In this document: one piece after another, positions 20,430 through 29,504 of the stretch | Layout: every line of letters starts with the position of its first letter | How positions within the stretch are numbered: the first letter of the stretch is position 1 | From: Bacillus sp. SKDU12 | Lineage (GTDB): Bacteria; Bacillota; Bacilli; Bacillales; Bacillaceae | Direction of reading: 5' to 3' | DNA: 55,313 nt | NCBI RefSeq assembly: GCF_010093085.1 | Contig: NZ_MSRC01000015.1 | Coordinates: forward strand, 1 to 55,313 | Translations under genes and position numbers: made by a program | The notes under the pieces: generated by a model | Told to the model about the DNA's origin: nothing | The model's database searches: none | The model's input: the letters and a program-made list of their open reading frames with translations, nothing else

Positions 20430-20507
20430 CCTAATTGTGTAACTATATCCTATTTTTTCAAAAAATATTTTGAAAACGAGCAGGATTCCAGAGAAAATCG
20501 TGGAATT
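20430..20507 (+). promoter_or_regulatory. Sigma-H promoter of spoVG with AT-rich upstream box
   Basis: AGGATTC (20482-20488), about 13 bases and GGAATT (20502-20507) fit the sigma-H pattern (RnAGGAwWW, then RnnGAATww). The A/T-rich stretch at about 20445-20475 corresponds to the region known to be bound by AbrB at spoVG. Confidence 0.82.
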
Positions 20508-20550
20508 GATACACTAATGCTTTTATATAGGGAAAAGGTGGTGAACTACT

Positions 20551-20844
20551 GTGGAAGTTACTGACGTAAGATTACGCCGCGTGAATACCGATGGTCGCAT
20601 GAGAGCGATTGCATCCATCACGCTGGATCACGAATTTGTTGTTCATGATATTCGTGTGATTGATGGAAACAATGGTCTTTTCGTTGCGATGCCGAGTAAG
20701 CGCACCCCTGATGGAGAGTTCCGCGATATTGCTCATCCGATTAATTCAAGCACACGAGGAAAGATTCAAGATGCCGTGTTAAATGAGTATCATCGTTTGG
20801 GTGACACTGAAGCATTAGAATTTGAAGAAGCTGGGGCTTCTTAA
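20551..20844 (+). CDS. spoVG: Septation/sporulation regulator SpoVG
   Basis: This 97-residue conserved nucleic-acid-binding protein affects asymmetric septation, spore cortex formation and, in other Firmicutes, virulence gene expression. The sequence [20 protein letters not shown] at the start and the C-terminal helix [14 protein letters not shown] are typical. The GTG at 20551 is read as the start, with AAGGTGGTGA seven bases upstream. It is monocistronic, between a sigma-H promoter and a terminator. Confidence 0.97.
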   Translation: MEVTDVRLRRVNTDGRMRAIASITLDHEFVVHDIRVIDGNNGLFVAMPSKRTPDGEFRDIAHPINSSTRGKIQDAVLNEYHRLGDTEALEFEEAGAS

Positions 20845-20860
20845 AAAATAACCAAAGAGC

Positions 20861-20910
20861 AAGGACTGCTGGAAGGGCTGACACAAGCCTTTTGCCGGCA
20901 GTCCTTTTTT
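20861..20910 (+). terminator. Terminator of spoVG
   Basis: AAGGACTGCTGG pairs with CCGGCAGTCCTT (one mismatch-type pair), with an inner AAGGGCT/AGCCTTT stem. The branched hairpin is followed by six T. Confidence 0.88.
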
Positions 20911-20972
20911 AATTCTGATTTTTCAAACTTAATTGTACTCAATAGAAAATTCTTGCACTTGATCAAGTCTCC

Positions 20973-21001
20973 TTGAAATCAGAAGATATTTAGGATATAT
21001 T
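20973..21001 (+). promoter_or_regulatory. Candidate sigma-A promoter of glmU
   Basis: TTGAAA (20973-20978), 17 bases and TATATT (20996-21001). A perfect 12-base palindrome ACTTGATCAAGT (20957-20968) abuts the -35 element. Confidence 0.65.
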
Positions 21002-21036
21002 TTTCTATGGATAAAAGGGATATTGGAGGCCAATAA

Positions 21037-22407
21037 ATGGATAAGCGGTTTGCAGTTGTTTTAGCAGCTGGACAAGGAACGAGAATGAAATCAAAGCTTT
21101 ATAAAGTCCTTCATCCAGTTTGCGGTAAGCCTATGGTAGAGCACGTCGTAGACGAAGCCTTAAAGTTAACTTTATCAAAGCTTGTCACGATTGTCGGACA
21201 TGGTGCGGAAGAAGTGAAAAAGCAACTTGGTGATAAAAGTGAGTACGCGCTTCAAGCTGAACAGCTTGGCACTGCTCATGCTGTAAAACAAGCACAGCCA
21301 TTTCTTGCTGACGAAAAAGGTGTCACAATCGTCATTTGCGGAGATACGCCGCTTTTAACAGCAGAGACAATGGAACAGATGCTGAAAGAACATACACAGA
21401 GAGAAGCGAAAGCTACGATTTTAACTGCGGTTGCAGAAGATCCAACCGGATACGGCCGTATTATTCGCGGCGGTAACGGAGCGGTTCAAAAAATCGTTGA
21501 GCATAAGGACGCCTCGGAAGAAGAACGTCTTGTAACTGAAATTAATACCGGCACGTATTGTTTTGACAACGAAGCGCTGTTCCGGGCTATTGATCAGGTG
21601 TCCAATGATAATGTGCAGGGCGAGTATTATTTGCCGGATGTCATAGAAATACTTAAAAACGAAGGCGAAACTGTTGCCGCTTACCAGACTGGTAATTTCC
21701 AAGAAACGCTCGGAGTTAATGATAGAGTTGCTCTTTCTCAGGCAGAACGATTTATGAAGGAGCGTATTAATAAACGGCATATGCAAAATGGCGTAACGCT
21801 GATTGATCCGATGAACACATATATATCTCCTGACGCTGTTATCGGAAGCGATACTGTGATTTATCCTGGAACTGTGTTGAAAGGTGAGGTGCAAATCGGA
21901 GAAGATACGATTATCGGCCCTCATACAGAGATTATGAATAGTTCCATTGGCAGCCGTACGGTTATTAAACAATCGGTAGTCAATCACAGTGAAGTGGGGA
22001 ATGATGTAAACATAGGACCTTTTGCTCACATCAGACCTGATTCTGTCATCGGGAATGAAGTGAAGATCGGAAATTTTGTTGAAATCAAAAAGACTCAATT
22101 CGGAGACCGAAGCAAGGCTTCTCATTTAAGCTATGTCGGTGATGCTGAGGTAGGTACAGATGTAAACCTGGGCTGCGGTTCAATAACTGTCAATTATGAT
22201 GGAAAGAATAAATATTTGACGAAAATTGAAGACGGTGCGTTTATCGGCTGCAATTCCAACTTGGTTGCGCCTGTCACAGTCGGAGAAGGCGCTTATGTAG
22301 CTGCAGGTTCAACTGTTACAGAAGATGTACCTGGAAAAGCGCTTGCTATTGCCAGAGCGAGACAAGTAAATAAAGACGATTATGTGAAAAACATTCATAA
22401 AAAATAA
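21037..22407 (+). CDS. glmU: Bifunctional UDP-GlcNAc pyrophosphorylase/glucosamine-1-phosphate acetyltransferase
   Basis: GlmU makes UDP-GlcNAc for peptidoglycan and teichoic acids. The N-terminal uridyltransferase half has [11 protein letters not shown] (residues 9-19). The C-terminal half (from about 250) is a left-handed beta-helix of hexapeptide repeats with the acetyltransferase active site. The 456-residue length is standard. GGAGG lies seven bases before the ATG. It is followed by prs, another precursor-supply gene. The older B. subtilis name is gcaD or tms. Confidence 0.97.
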   Translation: MDKRFAVVLAAGQGTRMKSKLYKVLHPVCGKPMVEHVVDEALKLTLSKLVTIVGHGAEEVKKQLGDKSEYALQAEQLGTAHAVKQAQPFLADEKGVTIVICGDTPLLTAETMEQMLKEHTQREAKATILTAVAEDPTGYGRIIRGGNGAVQKIVEHKDASEEERLVTEINTGTYCFDNEALFRAIDQVSNDNVQGEYYLPDVIEILKNEGETVAAYQTGNFQETLGVNDRVALSQAERFMKERINKRHMQNGVTLIDPMNTYISPDAVIGSDTVIYPGTVLKGEVQIGEDTIIGPHTEIMNSSIGSRTVIKQSVVNHSEVGNDVNIGPFAHIRPDSVIGNEVKIGNFVEIKKTQFGDRSKASHLSYVGDAEVGTDVNLGCGSITVNYDGKNKYLTKIEDGAFIGCNSNLVAPVTVGEGAYVAAGSTVTEDVPGKALAIARARQVNKDDYVKNIHKK

Positions 22408-22429
22408 TCCTAAATTCGGAGGTTTATCC

Positions 22430-23383
22430 ATGTCTAATCAATACGGAGATAAGAATTTAAAGATTTTTTCTTTGAATTCGAATCCAGAGCTTGCAAAAGA
22501 AATCGCAGATATAGTTGGAGTTCAATTAGGGAAATGTTCAGTCACAAGGTTTAGTGACGGGGAAGTCCAAATTAATATCGAAGAAAGTATTCGCGGATGT
22601 GACTGTTATATCATCCAGTCTACAAGTGATCCTGTTAACGAGCATATTATGGAGCTGCTGATTATGGTAGATGCGTTAAAACGCGCTTCTGCAAAAACGA
22701 TTAACATTGTGATTCCTTATTACGGTTATGCGCGGCAAGACAGAAAAGCAAGATCCCGTGAGCCGATTACAGCAAAGCTCTTCGCTAACCTGCTTGAAAC
22801 AGCCGGTGCAACTCGTGTGATTGCGCTTGATCTGCATGCGCCTCAAATTCAAGGATTCTTTGATATACCGATTGACCATTTAATGGGTGTTCCGATTTTA
22901 GGAGAATATTTTGAAGGCAAAAACCTTGAAGATATCGTCATTGTTTCGCCAGACCACGGCGGTGTAACACGCGCCCGCAAATTGGCTGACCGACTAAAAG
23001 CACCGATTGCCATTATCGACAAACGCCGTCCGCGTCCAAACGTGGCGGAAGTCATGAATATTGTAGGTAATATTGAAGGGAAGACCGCTATCCTTATCGA
23101 TGACATTATCGATACTGCAGGCACCATTACTCTTGCTGCTAATGCGCTAGTTGAAAATGGAGCGAAAGAAGTATATGCATGCTGTACACATCCTGTGCTT
23201 TCAGGACCAGCAGTTGATCGTATTAATAATTCTAAAATTAAAGAGCTTGTTGTGACAAACAGCATCAAGCTTCCTGAAGAAAAGAAAATTGATCGGTTCA
23301 AGCAGCTTTCTGTCGGACCGCTTTTGGCTGAAGCGATTATTCGCGTTCATGAGCAGCAATCAGTCAGCTATTTGTTCAGCTAA
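22430..23383 (+). CDS. prs: Ribose-phosphate pyrophosphokinase
   Basis: Prs makes PRPP from ribose-5-phosphate and ATP, feeding nucleotide, His and Trp synthesis. The 317 residues show the class I signature [14 protein letters not shown] (near 131), the catalytic flexible loop region [13 protein letters not shown], and the PRPP loop [11 protein letters not shown] (near 221). CGGAGG precedes the ATG, 22 bases after glmU, so the two form one operon. PRPP is also the ligand of PurR, encoded 3 kb upstream. Confidence 0.98.
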   Translation: MSNQYGDKNLKIFSLNSNPELAKEIADIVGVQLGKCSVTRFSDGEVQINIEESIRGCDCYIIQSTSDPVNEHIMELLIMVDALKRASAKTINIVIPYYGYARQDRKARSREPITAKLFANLLETAGATRVIALDLHAPQIQGFFDIPIDHLMGVPILGEYFEGKNLEDIVIVSPDHGGVTRARKLADRLKAPIAIIDKRRPRPNVAEVMNIVGNIEGKTAILIDDIIDTAGTITLAANALVENGAKEVYACCTHPVLSGPAVDRINNSKIKELVVTNSIKLPEEKKIDRFKQLSVGPLLAEAIIRVHEQQSVSYLFS

Positions 23384-23396
23384 ATCGATTTTTGAG

Positions 23397-23422
23397 GTTT
23401 AAATCCTTATCGTTATGGGTAT
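23397..23422 (+). promoter_or_regulatory. Sigma-B promoter of ctc
   Basis: GTTTAA (23397-23402), a 14-base spacer and GGGTAT (23417-23422) match the general-stress consensus (GTTTAA-N12-15-GGGTAT) exactly. ctc is the classic sigma-B reporter gene. Confidence 0.93.
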
Positions 23423-23466
23423 TGTTTGTAATAGGACGATAAAACGATAATAGGATGGTGCTGAAT

Positions 23467-24069
23467 ATGGCAACTTTAACGGCAAAAGAAAGAACGGACT
23501 TTACTCGTTCGTCTCTTCGGAATATCCGTACTTCAGGACATGTTCCAGGTATCATTTATGGGAAAGACACGGAAAATAAACCTGTATCATTAGACAGTGT
23601 GGAGCTGATCAAAACGCTGAGAGACGAAGGGAAAAATACAGTCCTCACGCTTGATATTGGCGGGGAGCAGCATTCTGTCATGGTAACGGACCTGCAAACG
23701 GATCCGCTGAAAAATGAAATCACTCATGCTGACTTTCAAGTAGTCAATATGAGCGAAGACATTGAAGCGGAAGTTCCGATTCATCTGACCGGAGAAGCCA
23801 TAGGAGTGAAAAACGGAGGCGTATTGCAGCAGCCGCTGTATGAACTTACTGTAAAGGCTAAGCCAAAAGCCATTCCGCAAACGATTGAGGCAGATATATC
23901 AAACCTTGATGTAAATGAAGTGCTGACGATTGCGGATTTGCCTGCTGGCGGTGACTACTCCTTTAATCATGAGTCAGATGAGGTCGTAGCTTCTATCCTT
24001 CCTCCGCAGCAGCAGAAAGAAGCTGAGGTGGATGAAGAAGAATCTGCCGATGCTCAGCCTGAAGGTTAA
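23467..24069 (+). CDS. ctc: General stress protein Ctc, ribosomal protein L25/TL5 family
   Basis: This 200-residue protein has an N-terminal L25 domain that binds 5S rRNA (MATLTAKERTDFTRSSLRNI, residues 1-20, then GHVPGIIYG) and a C-terminal beta domain. It associates with ribosomes under stress. The ATG at 23467 is used because AGGATGGTG lies before it; the earlier ATG at 23455 is inside that site. The acidic tail ends at AQPEG, a few residues shorter than I remember for strain 168. Confidence 0.95.
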   Translation: MATLTAKERTDFTRSSLRNIRTSGHVPGIIYGKDTENKPVSLDSVELIKTLRDEGKNTVLTLDIGGEQHSVMVTDLQTDPLKNEITHADFQVVNMSEDIEAEVPIHLTGEAIGVKNGGVLQQPLYELTVKAKPKAIPQTIEADISNLDVNEVLTIADLPAGGDYSFNHESDEVVASILPPQQQKEAEVDEEESADAQPEG

Positions 24070-24090
24070 AACAAAGAACGATAATAGCTT

Positions 24091-24121
24091 AAGACGTAAC
24101 CCTCCCGCGGTTACGTCTTTT
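24091..24121 (+). terminator. Terminator of ctc
   Basis: AAGACGTAACC (24091-24101) and GGTTACGTCTT (24109-24119), then T. Confidence 0.85.
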
Positions 24122-24145
24122 GTGCTAGAATGAGAAGAATTATAG

Positions 24146-24163
24146 CCCGCATACGCAGGCGGG
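24146..24163 (+). other. Hairpin in the pth leader
   Basis: CCCGC and GCGGG arms flank an eight-base loop about 30 bases before pth. There is no T-run, so this is a leader structure rather than a terminator. Confidence 0.4.
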
Positions 24164-24191
24164 AGTTATTGTAACTAAGGGAGGATTCGCC

Positions 24192-24758
24192 ATGCTTGTG
24201 ATCGCCGGTCTCGGAAACCCGGGGAAGAACTATGAAAATACACGGCATAATGTCGGGTTTATGGTGATAGATCAGCTTGCAAAGGAATGGAATATTGAGC
24301 TGAACCAAAATAAATTTAACGGATTATACGGAACCGGATTTGTTTCCGGCAAAAAGGTTCTACTAGTTAAACCGCTTACATATATGAATTTATCAGGAGA
24401 ATGTTTGCGGCCTTTAATGGACTATTATGATATCGATAACGAAGATTTAACCGTCATTTACGACGATCTTGATCTTCCGACTGGAAAGATCCGTTTAAGA
24501 ACGAAAGGAAGCGCTGGAGGGCATAATGGCATCAAATCGCTGATTCAGCATCTTGGAACATCCGAGTTTGACCGCATCCGCATCGGAATCGGCCGGCCTG
24601 TAAACGGCATGAAGGTCGTTGATTATGTACTGGGTTCATTCACCAAGGAGGAAGCGCCAGACATTAGCGGAGCGATCGATAAATCTGTGAAAGCTTGTGA
24701 AGCTTCTCTGAGCAAGCCGTTTTTAGAAGTCATGAACGAATTTAACGCGAAGGTATAA
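24192..24758 (+). CDS. pth: Peptidyl-tRNA hydrolase
   Basis: Pth recycles peptidyl-tRNA released from stalled ribosomes; the B. subtilis gene was first named spoVC because of a sporulation mutant. The 188 residues include [18 protein letters not shown] (residues 6-23, with the catalytic His), [16 protein letters not shown] and GGHNG. AAGGGAGG lies seven bases before the ATG. The -35 element of the fin promoter overlaps its stop codon. Confidence 0.97.
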   Translation: MLVIAGLGNPGKNYENTRHNVGFMVIDQLAKEWNIELNQNKFNGLYGTGFVSGKKVLLVKPLTYMNLSGECLRPLMDYYDIDNEDLTVIYDDLDLPTGKIRLRTKGSAGGHNGIKSLIQHLGTSEFDRIRIGIGRPVNGMKVVDYVLGSFTKEEAPDISGAIDKSVKACEASLSKPFLEVMNEFNAKV

Positions 24759-24782
24759 AATGAATCAACAAAGTCCATACTA
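24753..24782 (+). promoter_or_regulatory. Sigma-F/sigma-G promoter of fin
   Basis: GTATA (24753-24757), 18 bases, then CATACTA (24776-24782). CATACTA is the ideal sigma-G -10 element and the spacing also suits sigma-F. fin is known to be a forespore gene. Confidence 0.78.
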
Positions 24783-24816
24783 CACCAAAAGACTTTTTCA
24801 TCAGGAGGTCCCTTGT

Positions 24817-25047
24817 ATGGCTTTACATTATTATTGTCGTCATTGCGGAGTGAAAGTAGGCAGTCTCGAATCTTCTGCGGTATCGACTGGTTCACTTGGA
24901 TTTCAGCACTTAACAAACGAGGAAAGAAACGATATGATTTCTTATAAAGAAAATGGAGATGTCCATGTTTCGACGATATGTGAAGATTGCCAAGAGGCGC
25001 TTGACCGAAATCCGCATTACCACGAACATCACACATTTATTCAATAA
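24817..25047 (+). CDS. fin: Anti-sigma-F factor Fin (YabK)
   Basis: Fin is a 76-residue zinc-binding protein that helps switch forespore transcription from sigma-F to sigma-G by inhibiting sigma-F-type holoenzyme. Two CxxC pairs are visible (CRHC at 7-10 and CEDC at 54-57). The ATG at 24817 has a strong AGGAGGT seven bases upstream. An ATG at 24760 lies within the promoter and would add 19 unrelated residues. A terminator follows. Confidence 0.93.
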   Translation: MALHYYCRHCGVKVGSLESSAVSTGSLGFQHLTNEERNDMISYKENGDVHVSTICEDCQEALDRNPHYHEHHTFIQ

Positions 25048-25050
25048 AAA

Positions 25051-25083
25051 GCTTTGGTGTAGAGACTAGACCAAAGCGTTTTT
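25051..25083 (+). terminator. Terminator between fin and mfd
   Basis: GCTTTGGT (25051-25058) and ACCAAAGC (25070-25077), followed by G and five T. Confidence 0.82.
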
Positions 25084-25117
25084 CTGTTCTTACAGGAAAC
25101 AGAGAGGAGGGGGCCGT

Positions 25118-28100
25118 ATGGACAACATTCAAACCTTTATAAAAGAAAGTGATGACTTTAAATCCATCATCAATGGTTTACACGAGGGACTGAAGGAACA
25201 GCTGCTTGCGGGTCTGTCGGGTTCTGCACGTTCTGTTTTTACTTCTGCCCTGGCTAATGAAACGAATAAGCCAATCTTTCTCATCACCCATAACTTATAT
25301 CAAGCCCAAAAAGTAACGGATGACCTGACTTCACTTCTTGAGGATCGGTCTGTCCTTTTGTACCCCGTCAATGAACTCATTTCATCAGAAATCGCAGTCG
25401 CAAGCCCGGAGTTGAGGGCGCAGCGATTAGATGTCATTAATAGATTAACGAATGGAGAAGCACCAATTGTTGTTGCTCCAGTAGCGGCAATCAGAAGAAT
25501 GCTGCCGCCCGTAGCGATCTGGAAAAACAGCCAAATGTCCATTCAAGTAGGCCATGACATCGAACCTGACCAGCTTGCATCACGGCTGGTAGAGGTAGGC
25601 TATGAGCGGACTGATATGGTTTCATCACCCGGGGAATTCAGCATTCGCGGAGGAATCATTGACGTTTATCCGCTGACTTCAGAGCATCCGGTGAGAATTG
25701 AGCTTTTTGATACTGAAGTGGATTCAATCCGCAGCTTTAACTCAGATGATCAGCGGTCAATTGAGACACTTACATCGATTAATATCGGTCCTGCAAAAGA
25801 ATTAATTATCAGACCTGAAGAAAAAGCGCGGGCGATGGAGAAAATCGACAAAGGTCTTGCCGCAAGCCTGAAGAAATTAAAGGCTGATAAGCAAAAAGAA
25901 ATTCTGCATGCGAATATTTCTCACGATAAAGAACGCTTGTCTGAAGGTCAAACAGATCAGGAGCTGGTGAAGTACCTCTCCTATTTCTATGAAAAACCTG
26001 CTAGTTTACTAGATTATACACCTGAGGATACACTTCTGATTTTGGACGAAGTGAGCCGAATTCATGAGATGGAAGAACAGCTTCAAAAAGAAGAAGCGGA
26101 GTTCATAACAAACCTTCTTGAGGAAGGGAAGATTTTGCATGACATCAGTTTGTCATTCAGCTTCCAAAAAATAGTGGTTGAACAAAAACGTCCTCTGCTG
26201 TACTATTCTTTATTTTTGCGGCATGTACACCATACGAGCCCGCAAAATATCGTTAATGTATCAAGCAGACAAATGCAAAGTTTCCATGGCCAAATGAATG
26301 TACTTGCAGGTGAAATAGAGCGTTTTAAAAAATCCAACTTCACCGTTGTATTCTTAGGAGCAAATAAGGAACGCACGCAGAGACTGTCTTCAGTTCTGGC
26401 TGATTATGAAATTGAAGCCGCCATGACAGACAGCAAAAAAGCGCTTGTGCAAGGACAGGTCTACATCATGGAAGGTGAACTTCAATCGGGATTCGAGCTT
26501 CCGTTAATGAAGATCGCCGTTATTACGGAAGAAGAGTTGTTCAAAAATCGTGTGAAAAAGAAGCCTCGAAAACAGAAGCTTACGAATGCAGAGCGTATTA
26601 AGAGCTATTCCGAGCTTCAAATCGGTGATTATGTCGTTCATATTAATCACGGGATCGGGAAGTACTTAGGGATCGAAACTCTTGAAATCAATGGAATCCA
26701 TAAAGACTATTTAAATATTCATTATCAGGGAAGCGACAAGCTGTACGTCCCTGTAGAACAAATTGATCAGGTGCAAAAATATGTCGGCTCCGAAGGAAAA
26801 GAGCCGAAGCTGTATAAATTAGGCGGAAGCGAATGGAAGCGGGTCAAGAAAAAAGTAGAAACATCCGTTCAGGATATTGCTGATGATTTGATTAAGCTGT
26901 ATGCCGAAAGGGAAGCAAGCAAGGGCTATGCGTTTTCTCCTGACCATGAGATGCAGCGTGAATTCGAGTCGGCGTTCCCGTATCAAGAGACTGAGGATCA
27001 GCTCCGTTCCATTCACGAAATCAAAAAGGACATGGAAAGAGAACGACCGATGGACCGCTTACTGTGCGGAGATGTAGGCTATGGGAAAACAGAGGTTGCC
27101 ATACGTGCCGCATTTAAGGCGATCGGTGACGGAAAGCAGGTAGCGCTGCTCGTACCGACAACTATTTTGGCACAGCAGCACTATGAAACCATTACCGAAC
27201 GCTTTCAAGACTATCCGATTAATATCGGACTTCTTAGCAGATTCAGAACGAGAAAAGAAGCGAACGAAACGATCAAAGGGTTGAAAAACGGCACTGTTGA
27301 TATCGTCATCGGAACGCACAGGCTGCTATCAAAAGATGTCGTATATAAAGACTTAGGACTTCTTATCATTGATGAAGAGCAGCGTTTTGGTGTCACTCAT
27401 AAAGAAAAGATCAAGCAAATCAAAGCCAATGTTGATGTATTAACATTAACAGCAACACCTATTCCGCGTACGCTGCACATGTCCATGCTTGGCGTAAGGG
27501 ATCTTTCAGTTATCGAGACTCCGCCGGAAAATCGCTTCCCCGTACAGACGTATGTGGTGGAATACAACGGCGCCCTTGTCAGGGAGGCGATTGAACGTGA
27601 GCTTGCACGCGGAGGACAGGTCTATTTCTTGTACAACCGGGTAGAGGATATCGAGAGAAAAGCGGATGAGATCTCAATGCTTGTCCCTGACGCGAAGGTA
27701 GCGTATGCGCACGGGAAAATGACAGAAAATGAATTAGAATCCGTCATGCTGAATTTCCTTGAAGGAGAATCAGACGTTCTCGTCAGTACAACCATTATTG
27801 AAACAGGCGTAGACATTCCGAACGTCAATACGCTGATTGTATTTGACGCCGACAAGATGGGTCTATCACAGCTTTACCAGCTTCGGGGGCGTGTCGGCCG
27901 TTCTAACCGTGTAGCGTATGCATACTTTTCGTATCGCCGGGATAAAGTGCTGACAGAAGTGGCTGAAAAAAGGCTGCAGGCTATTAAAGAGTTCACAGAG
28001 CTTGGTTCCGGGTTTAAAATCGCAATGCGCGACTTAACGATTCGCGGGGCTGGGAATCTTCTTGGCGCCCAGCAACACGGCTTCATCGATTCGGTCGGGT

Positions 28101-28651
28101 TTGACCTCTATTCACAAATGCTGAAGGAGGCCATTGAAGAGCGTAAAGGAGATACAGCGACGACAGTCCAGTTTGAAACAGAAATTGATGTCGAGCTTGA
28201 TGCGTATATTCCTGAAACCTATATTCAAGACGGCAAACAGAAAATTGATATGTATAAACGCTTCAGGTCTGTGGCTACAATCGAAGAAAAGAATGAACTT
28301 CAAGACGAAATGATTGACCGATTTGGAAACTATCCAAAAGAAGTTGAGTACTTATTTATTGTTGCTGAAATGAAAGTTTATGCGAAACATGAGCGTGTTG
28401 AGCTGATTAAACAGGATAAAGATGCGGTCAGATTAACAATTTCTGAAGAAGCAAGTGCAGAAATTGACGGCCAAAAGCTATTTGAGCTTGGCAATAAATA
28501 CGGCAGACAAATCGGACTGGGAATGGAAGGGAAAAAGCTCAAAATTTCCATACAGACGAAAGGCCGCAGTGCTGATGAATGGCTCGACACCGTGCTGGGC
28601 ATGCTGAAGGGCTTAAAAGATGTGAAAAAGCAAACCATTTCATCAACCTAA
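25118..28651 (+). CDS. mfd: Transcription-repair coupling factor Mfd
   Basis: Mfd removes RNA polymerase stalled at DNA lesions and recruits UvrA. The 1177-residue protein has an N-terminal UvrB-homology module (residues 1-350) and a CarD-type RNA-polymerase-interacting domain (about 500-570, [13 protein letters not shown]). The superfamily 2 translocase follows, with Walker A at residues 651-658 (GDVGYGKT) and DEEQ at 752. The TRG motif region is near 900, and a C-terminal regulatory domain ends the protein. GAGGAGGGGG precedes the ATG. A long inverted repeat begins ten bases after its stop. Confidence 0.98.
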   Translation: MDNIQTFIKESDDFKSIINGLHEGLKEQLLAGLSGSARSVFTSALANETNKPIFLITHNLYQAQKVTDDLTSLLEDRSVLLYPVNELISSEIAVASPELRAQRLDVINRLTNGEAPIVVAPVAAIRRMLPPVAIWKNSQMSIQVGHDIEPDQLASRLVEVGYERTDMVSSPGEFSIRGGIIDVYPLTSEHPVRIELFDTEVDSIRSFNSDDQRSIETLTSINIGPAKELIIRPEEKARAMEKIDKGLAASLKKLKADKQKEILHANISHDKERLSEGQTDQELVKYLSYFYEKPASLLDYTPEDTLLILDEVSRIHEMEEQLQKEEAEFITNLLEEGKILHDISLSFSFQKIVVEQKRPLLYYSLFLRHVHHTSPQNIVNVSSRQMQSFHGQMNVLAGEIERFKKSNFTVVFLGANKERTQRLSSVLADYEIEAAMTDSKKALVQGQVYIMEGELQSGFELPLMKIAVITEEELFKNRVKKKPRKQKLTNAERIKSYSELQIGDYVVHINHGIGKYLGIETLEINGIHKDYLNIHYQGSDKLYVPVEQIDQVQKYVGSEGKEPKLYKLGGSEWKRVKKKVETSVQDIADDLIKLYAEREASKGYAFSPDHEMQREFESAFPYQETEDQLRSIHEIKKDMERERPMDRLLCGDVGYGKTEVAIRAAFKAIGDGKQVALLVPTTILAQQHYETITERFQDYPINIGLLSRFRTRKEANETIKGLKNGTVDIVIGTHRLLSKDVVYKDLGLLIIDEEQRFGVTHKEKIKQIKANVDVLTLTATPIPRTLHMSMLGVRDLSVIETPPENRFPVQTYVVEYNGALVREAIERELARGGQVYFLYNRVEDIERKADEISMLVPDAKVAYAHGKMTENELESVMLNFLEGESDVLVSTTIIETGVDIPNVNTLIVFDADKMGLSQLYQLRGRVGRSNRVAYAYFSYRRDKVLTEVAEKRLQAIKEFTELGSGFKIAMRDLTIRGAGNLLGAQQHGFIDSVGFDLYSQMLKEAIEERKGDTATTVQFETEIDVELDAYIPETYIQDGKQKIDMYKRFRSVATIEEKNELQDEMIDRFGNYPKEVEYLFIVAEMKVYAKHERVELIKQDKDAVRLTISEEASAEIDGQKLFELGNKYGRQIGLGMEGKKLKISIQTKGRSADEWLDTVLGMLKGLKDVKKQTISST

Positions 28652-28661
28652 TTTTTGTTAC

Positions 28662-28787
28662 TCTCTGGTGTATATTACATTTGATGTGACGGATACTAAT
28701 TTCAAGCGAGGCGGAAGGTACATAAAGTAACTGCTTTAGGTCTTTCCTACATGTATATACCATCAAATGAAAGAGAGGCACCAGAGA
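28662..28787 (+). repeat. Long-range inverted repeat enclosing the spoVT leader
   Basis: Two nested perfect 9-bp stems. TCTCTGGTG (28662-28670) pairs with CACCAGAGA (28779-28787), and CATTTGATG (28678-28686) pairs with CATCAAATG (28761-28769). The right internal loop holds the ribosome binding site AGAGAGG (28772-28778), and the outer stem includes the A of the spoVT ATG. Only RNA read through from mfd contains both arms. Confidence 0.75.
28670..28698 (+). promoter_or_regulatory. Sigma-G promoter of spoVT
   Basis: GTATA (28670-28674), 17 bases and GATACTA (28692-28698) fit the sigma-G pattern (gHATR, then CATACTA). spoVT is known to be sigma-G-dependent. Confidence 0.72.
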
Positions 28788-29323
28788 TGAAAGCAACCGG
28801 TATCGTACGTCGTATTGATGACTTAGGTCGGGTCGTAATTCCTAAAGAAATTCGCAGAACTCTTAGAATCAGGGAAGGCGATCCGCTTGAGATTTTTGTG
28901 GATCGTGACGGAGAAGTGATTTTGAAAAAGTACTCTCCGATCAGTGAGCTTGGAGACTTTGCAAAGGAGTATGCAGACGCGCTTTACGACAGTCTCGGTC
29001 ATTCCGTTCTGATTTGTGATCGTGATGTATATATCGCCGTATCTGGCAGTTCGAAAAAAGACTACTTAAACAAGCCGATCAGCGAAATGCTTGAAAAAAC
29101 AATGGATCAACGCAGCTCCGCGCTTGAGAGTGATGTGAAATCAGTACAGCTTGTGAATGGCATAGATGAGGACATGAATTCTTATACTGTAGGGCCGATT
29201 GTGGCGAATGGCGATCCGATAGGCGCTGTGGTGATTTTTTCTAAGGATCAGACAATGGGCGAAGTAGAGCATAAAGCCGTTGAGACAGCAGCTGGATTTT
29301 TGGCTCGTCAAATGGAACAATAG
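28787..29323 (+). CDS. spoVT: Forespore transcription regulator SpoVT
   Basis: SpoVT modulates sigma-G genes. The 178-residue protein has an N-terminal AbrB-type swapped-hairpin domain (KATGIVRRIDDLGRVVIPKE, residues 2-21) and a C-terminal GAF-like domain (about 60-178). It is paralogous to AbrB encoded 19 kb upstream. The ATG at 28787 is favoured by AGAGAGG at 28772-28778. The in-frame ATG at 28751 would add 12 residues without a ribosome binding site. Confidence 0.97.
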   Translation: MKATGIVRRIDDLGRVVIPKEIRRTLRIREGDPLEIFVDRDGEVILKKYSPISELGDFAKEYADALYDSLGHSVLICDRDVYIAVSGSSKKDYLNKPISEMLEKTMDQRSSALESDVKSVQLVNGIDEDMNSYTVGPIVANGDPIGAVVIFSKDQTMGEVEHKAVETAAGFLARQMEQ

Positions 29324-29353
29324 GTCTTATTTCTTTTATTGAAAATAGGTGCG

Positions 29354-29390
29354 AAAAAGAACAGCTCTCCTTGGGATGCTGTTCTTTTTT
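29354..29390 (+). terminator. Terminator of spoVT
   Basis: AAAAAGAACAGC (29354-29365) and GCTGTTCTTTTTT (29378-29390). Confidence 0.9.
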
Positions 29391-29426
29391 CATGCATGCC
29401 CAAAAAGGAATCCAAGGGCTGGGATG

Positions 29427-29435
29427 TGGTATAAT
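29427..29435 (+). promoter_or_regulatory. Extended -10 promoter before yabM
   Basis: TGGTATAAT (29427-29435) is a good extended -10. No convincing -35 element is seen 17 bases upstream. It lies 70 bases before yabM. Confidence 0.55.
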
Positions 29436-29504
29436 AACCTCGTTTTTATTTGTGCCGCGGTAATACGAACTGTATTGCCTCTAGCGTTCGGAAGGAGCTC
29501 TTGG

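Noticed and set aside
21421..22125. A 234-codon open frame on the minus strand inside glmU
   Set aside because: It is fully antisense to a clear gene, has no ribosome binding site or recognisable domain, and its length follows from the codon use of glmU.
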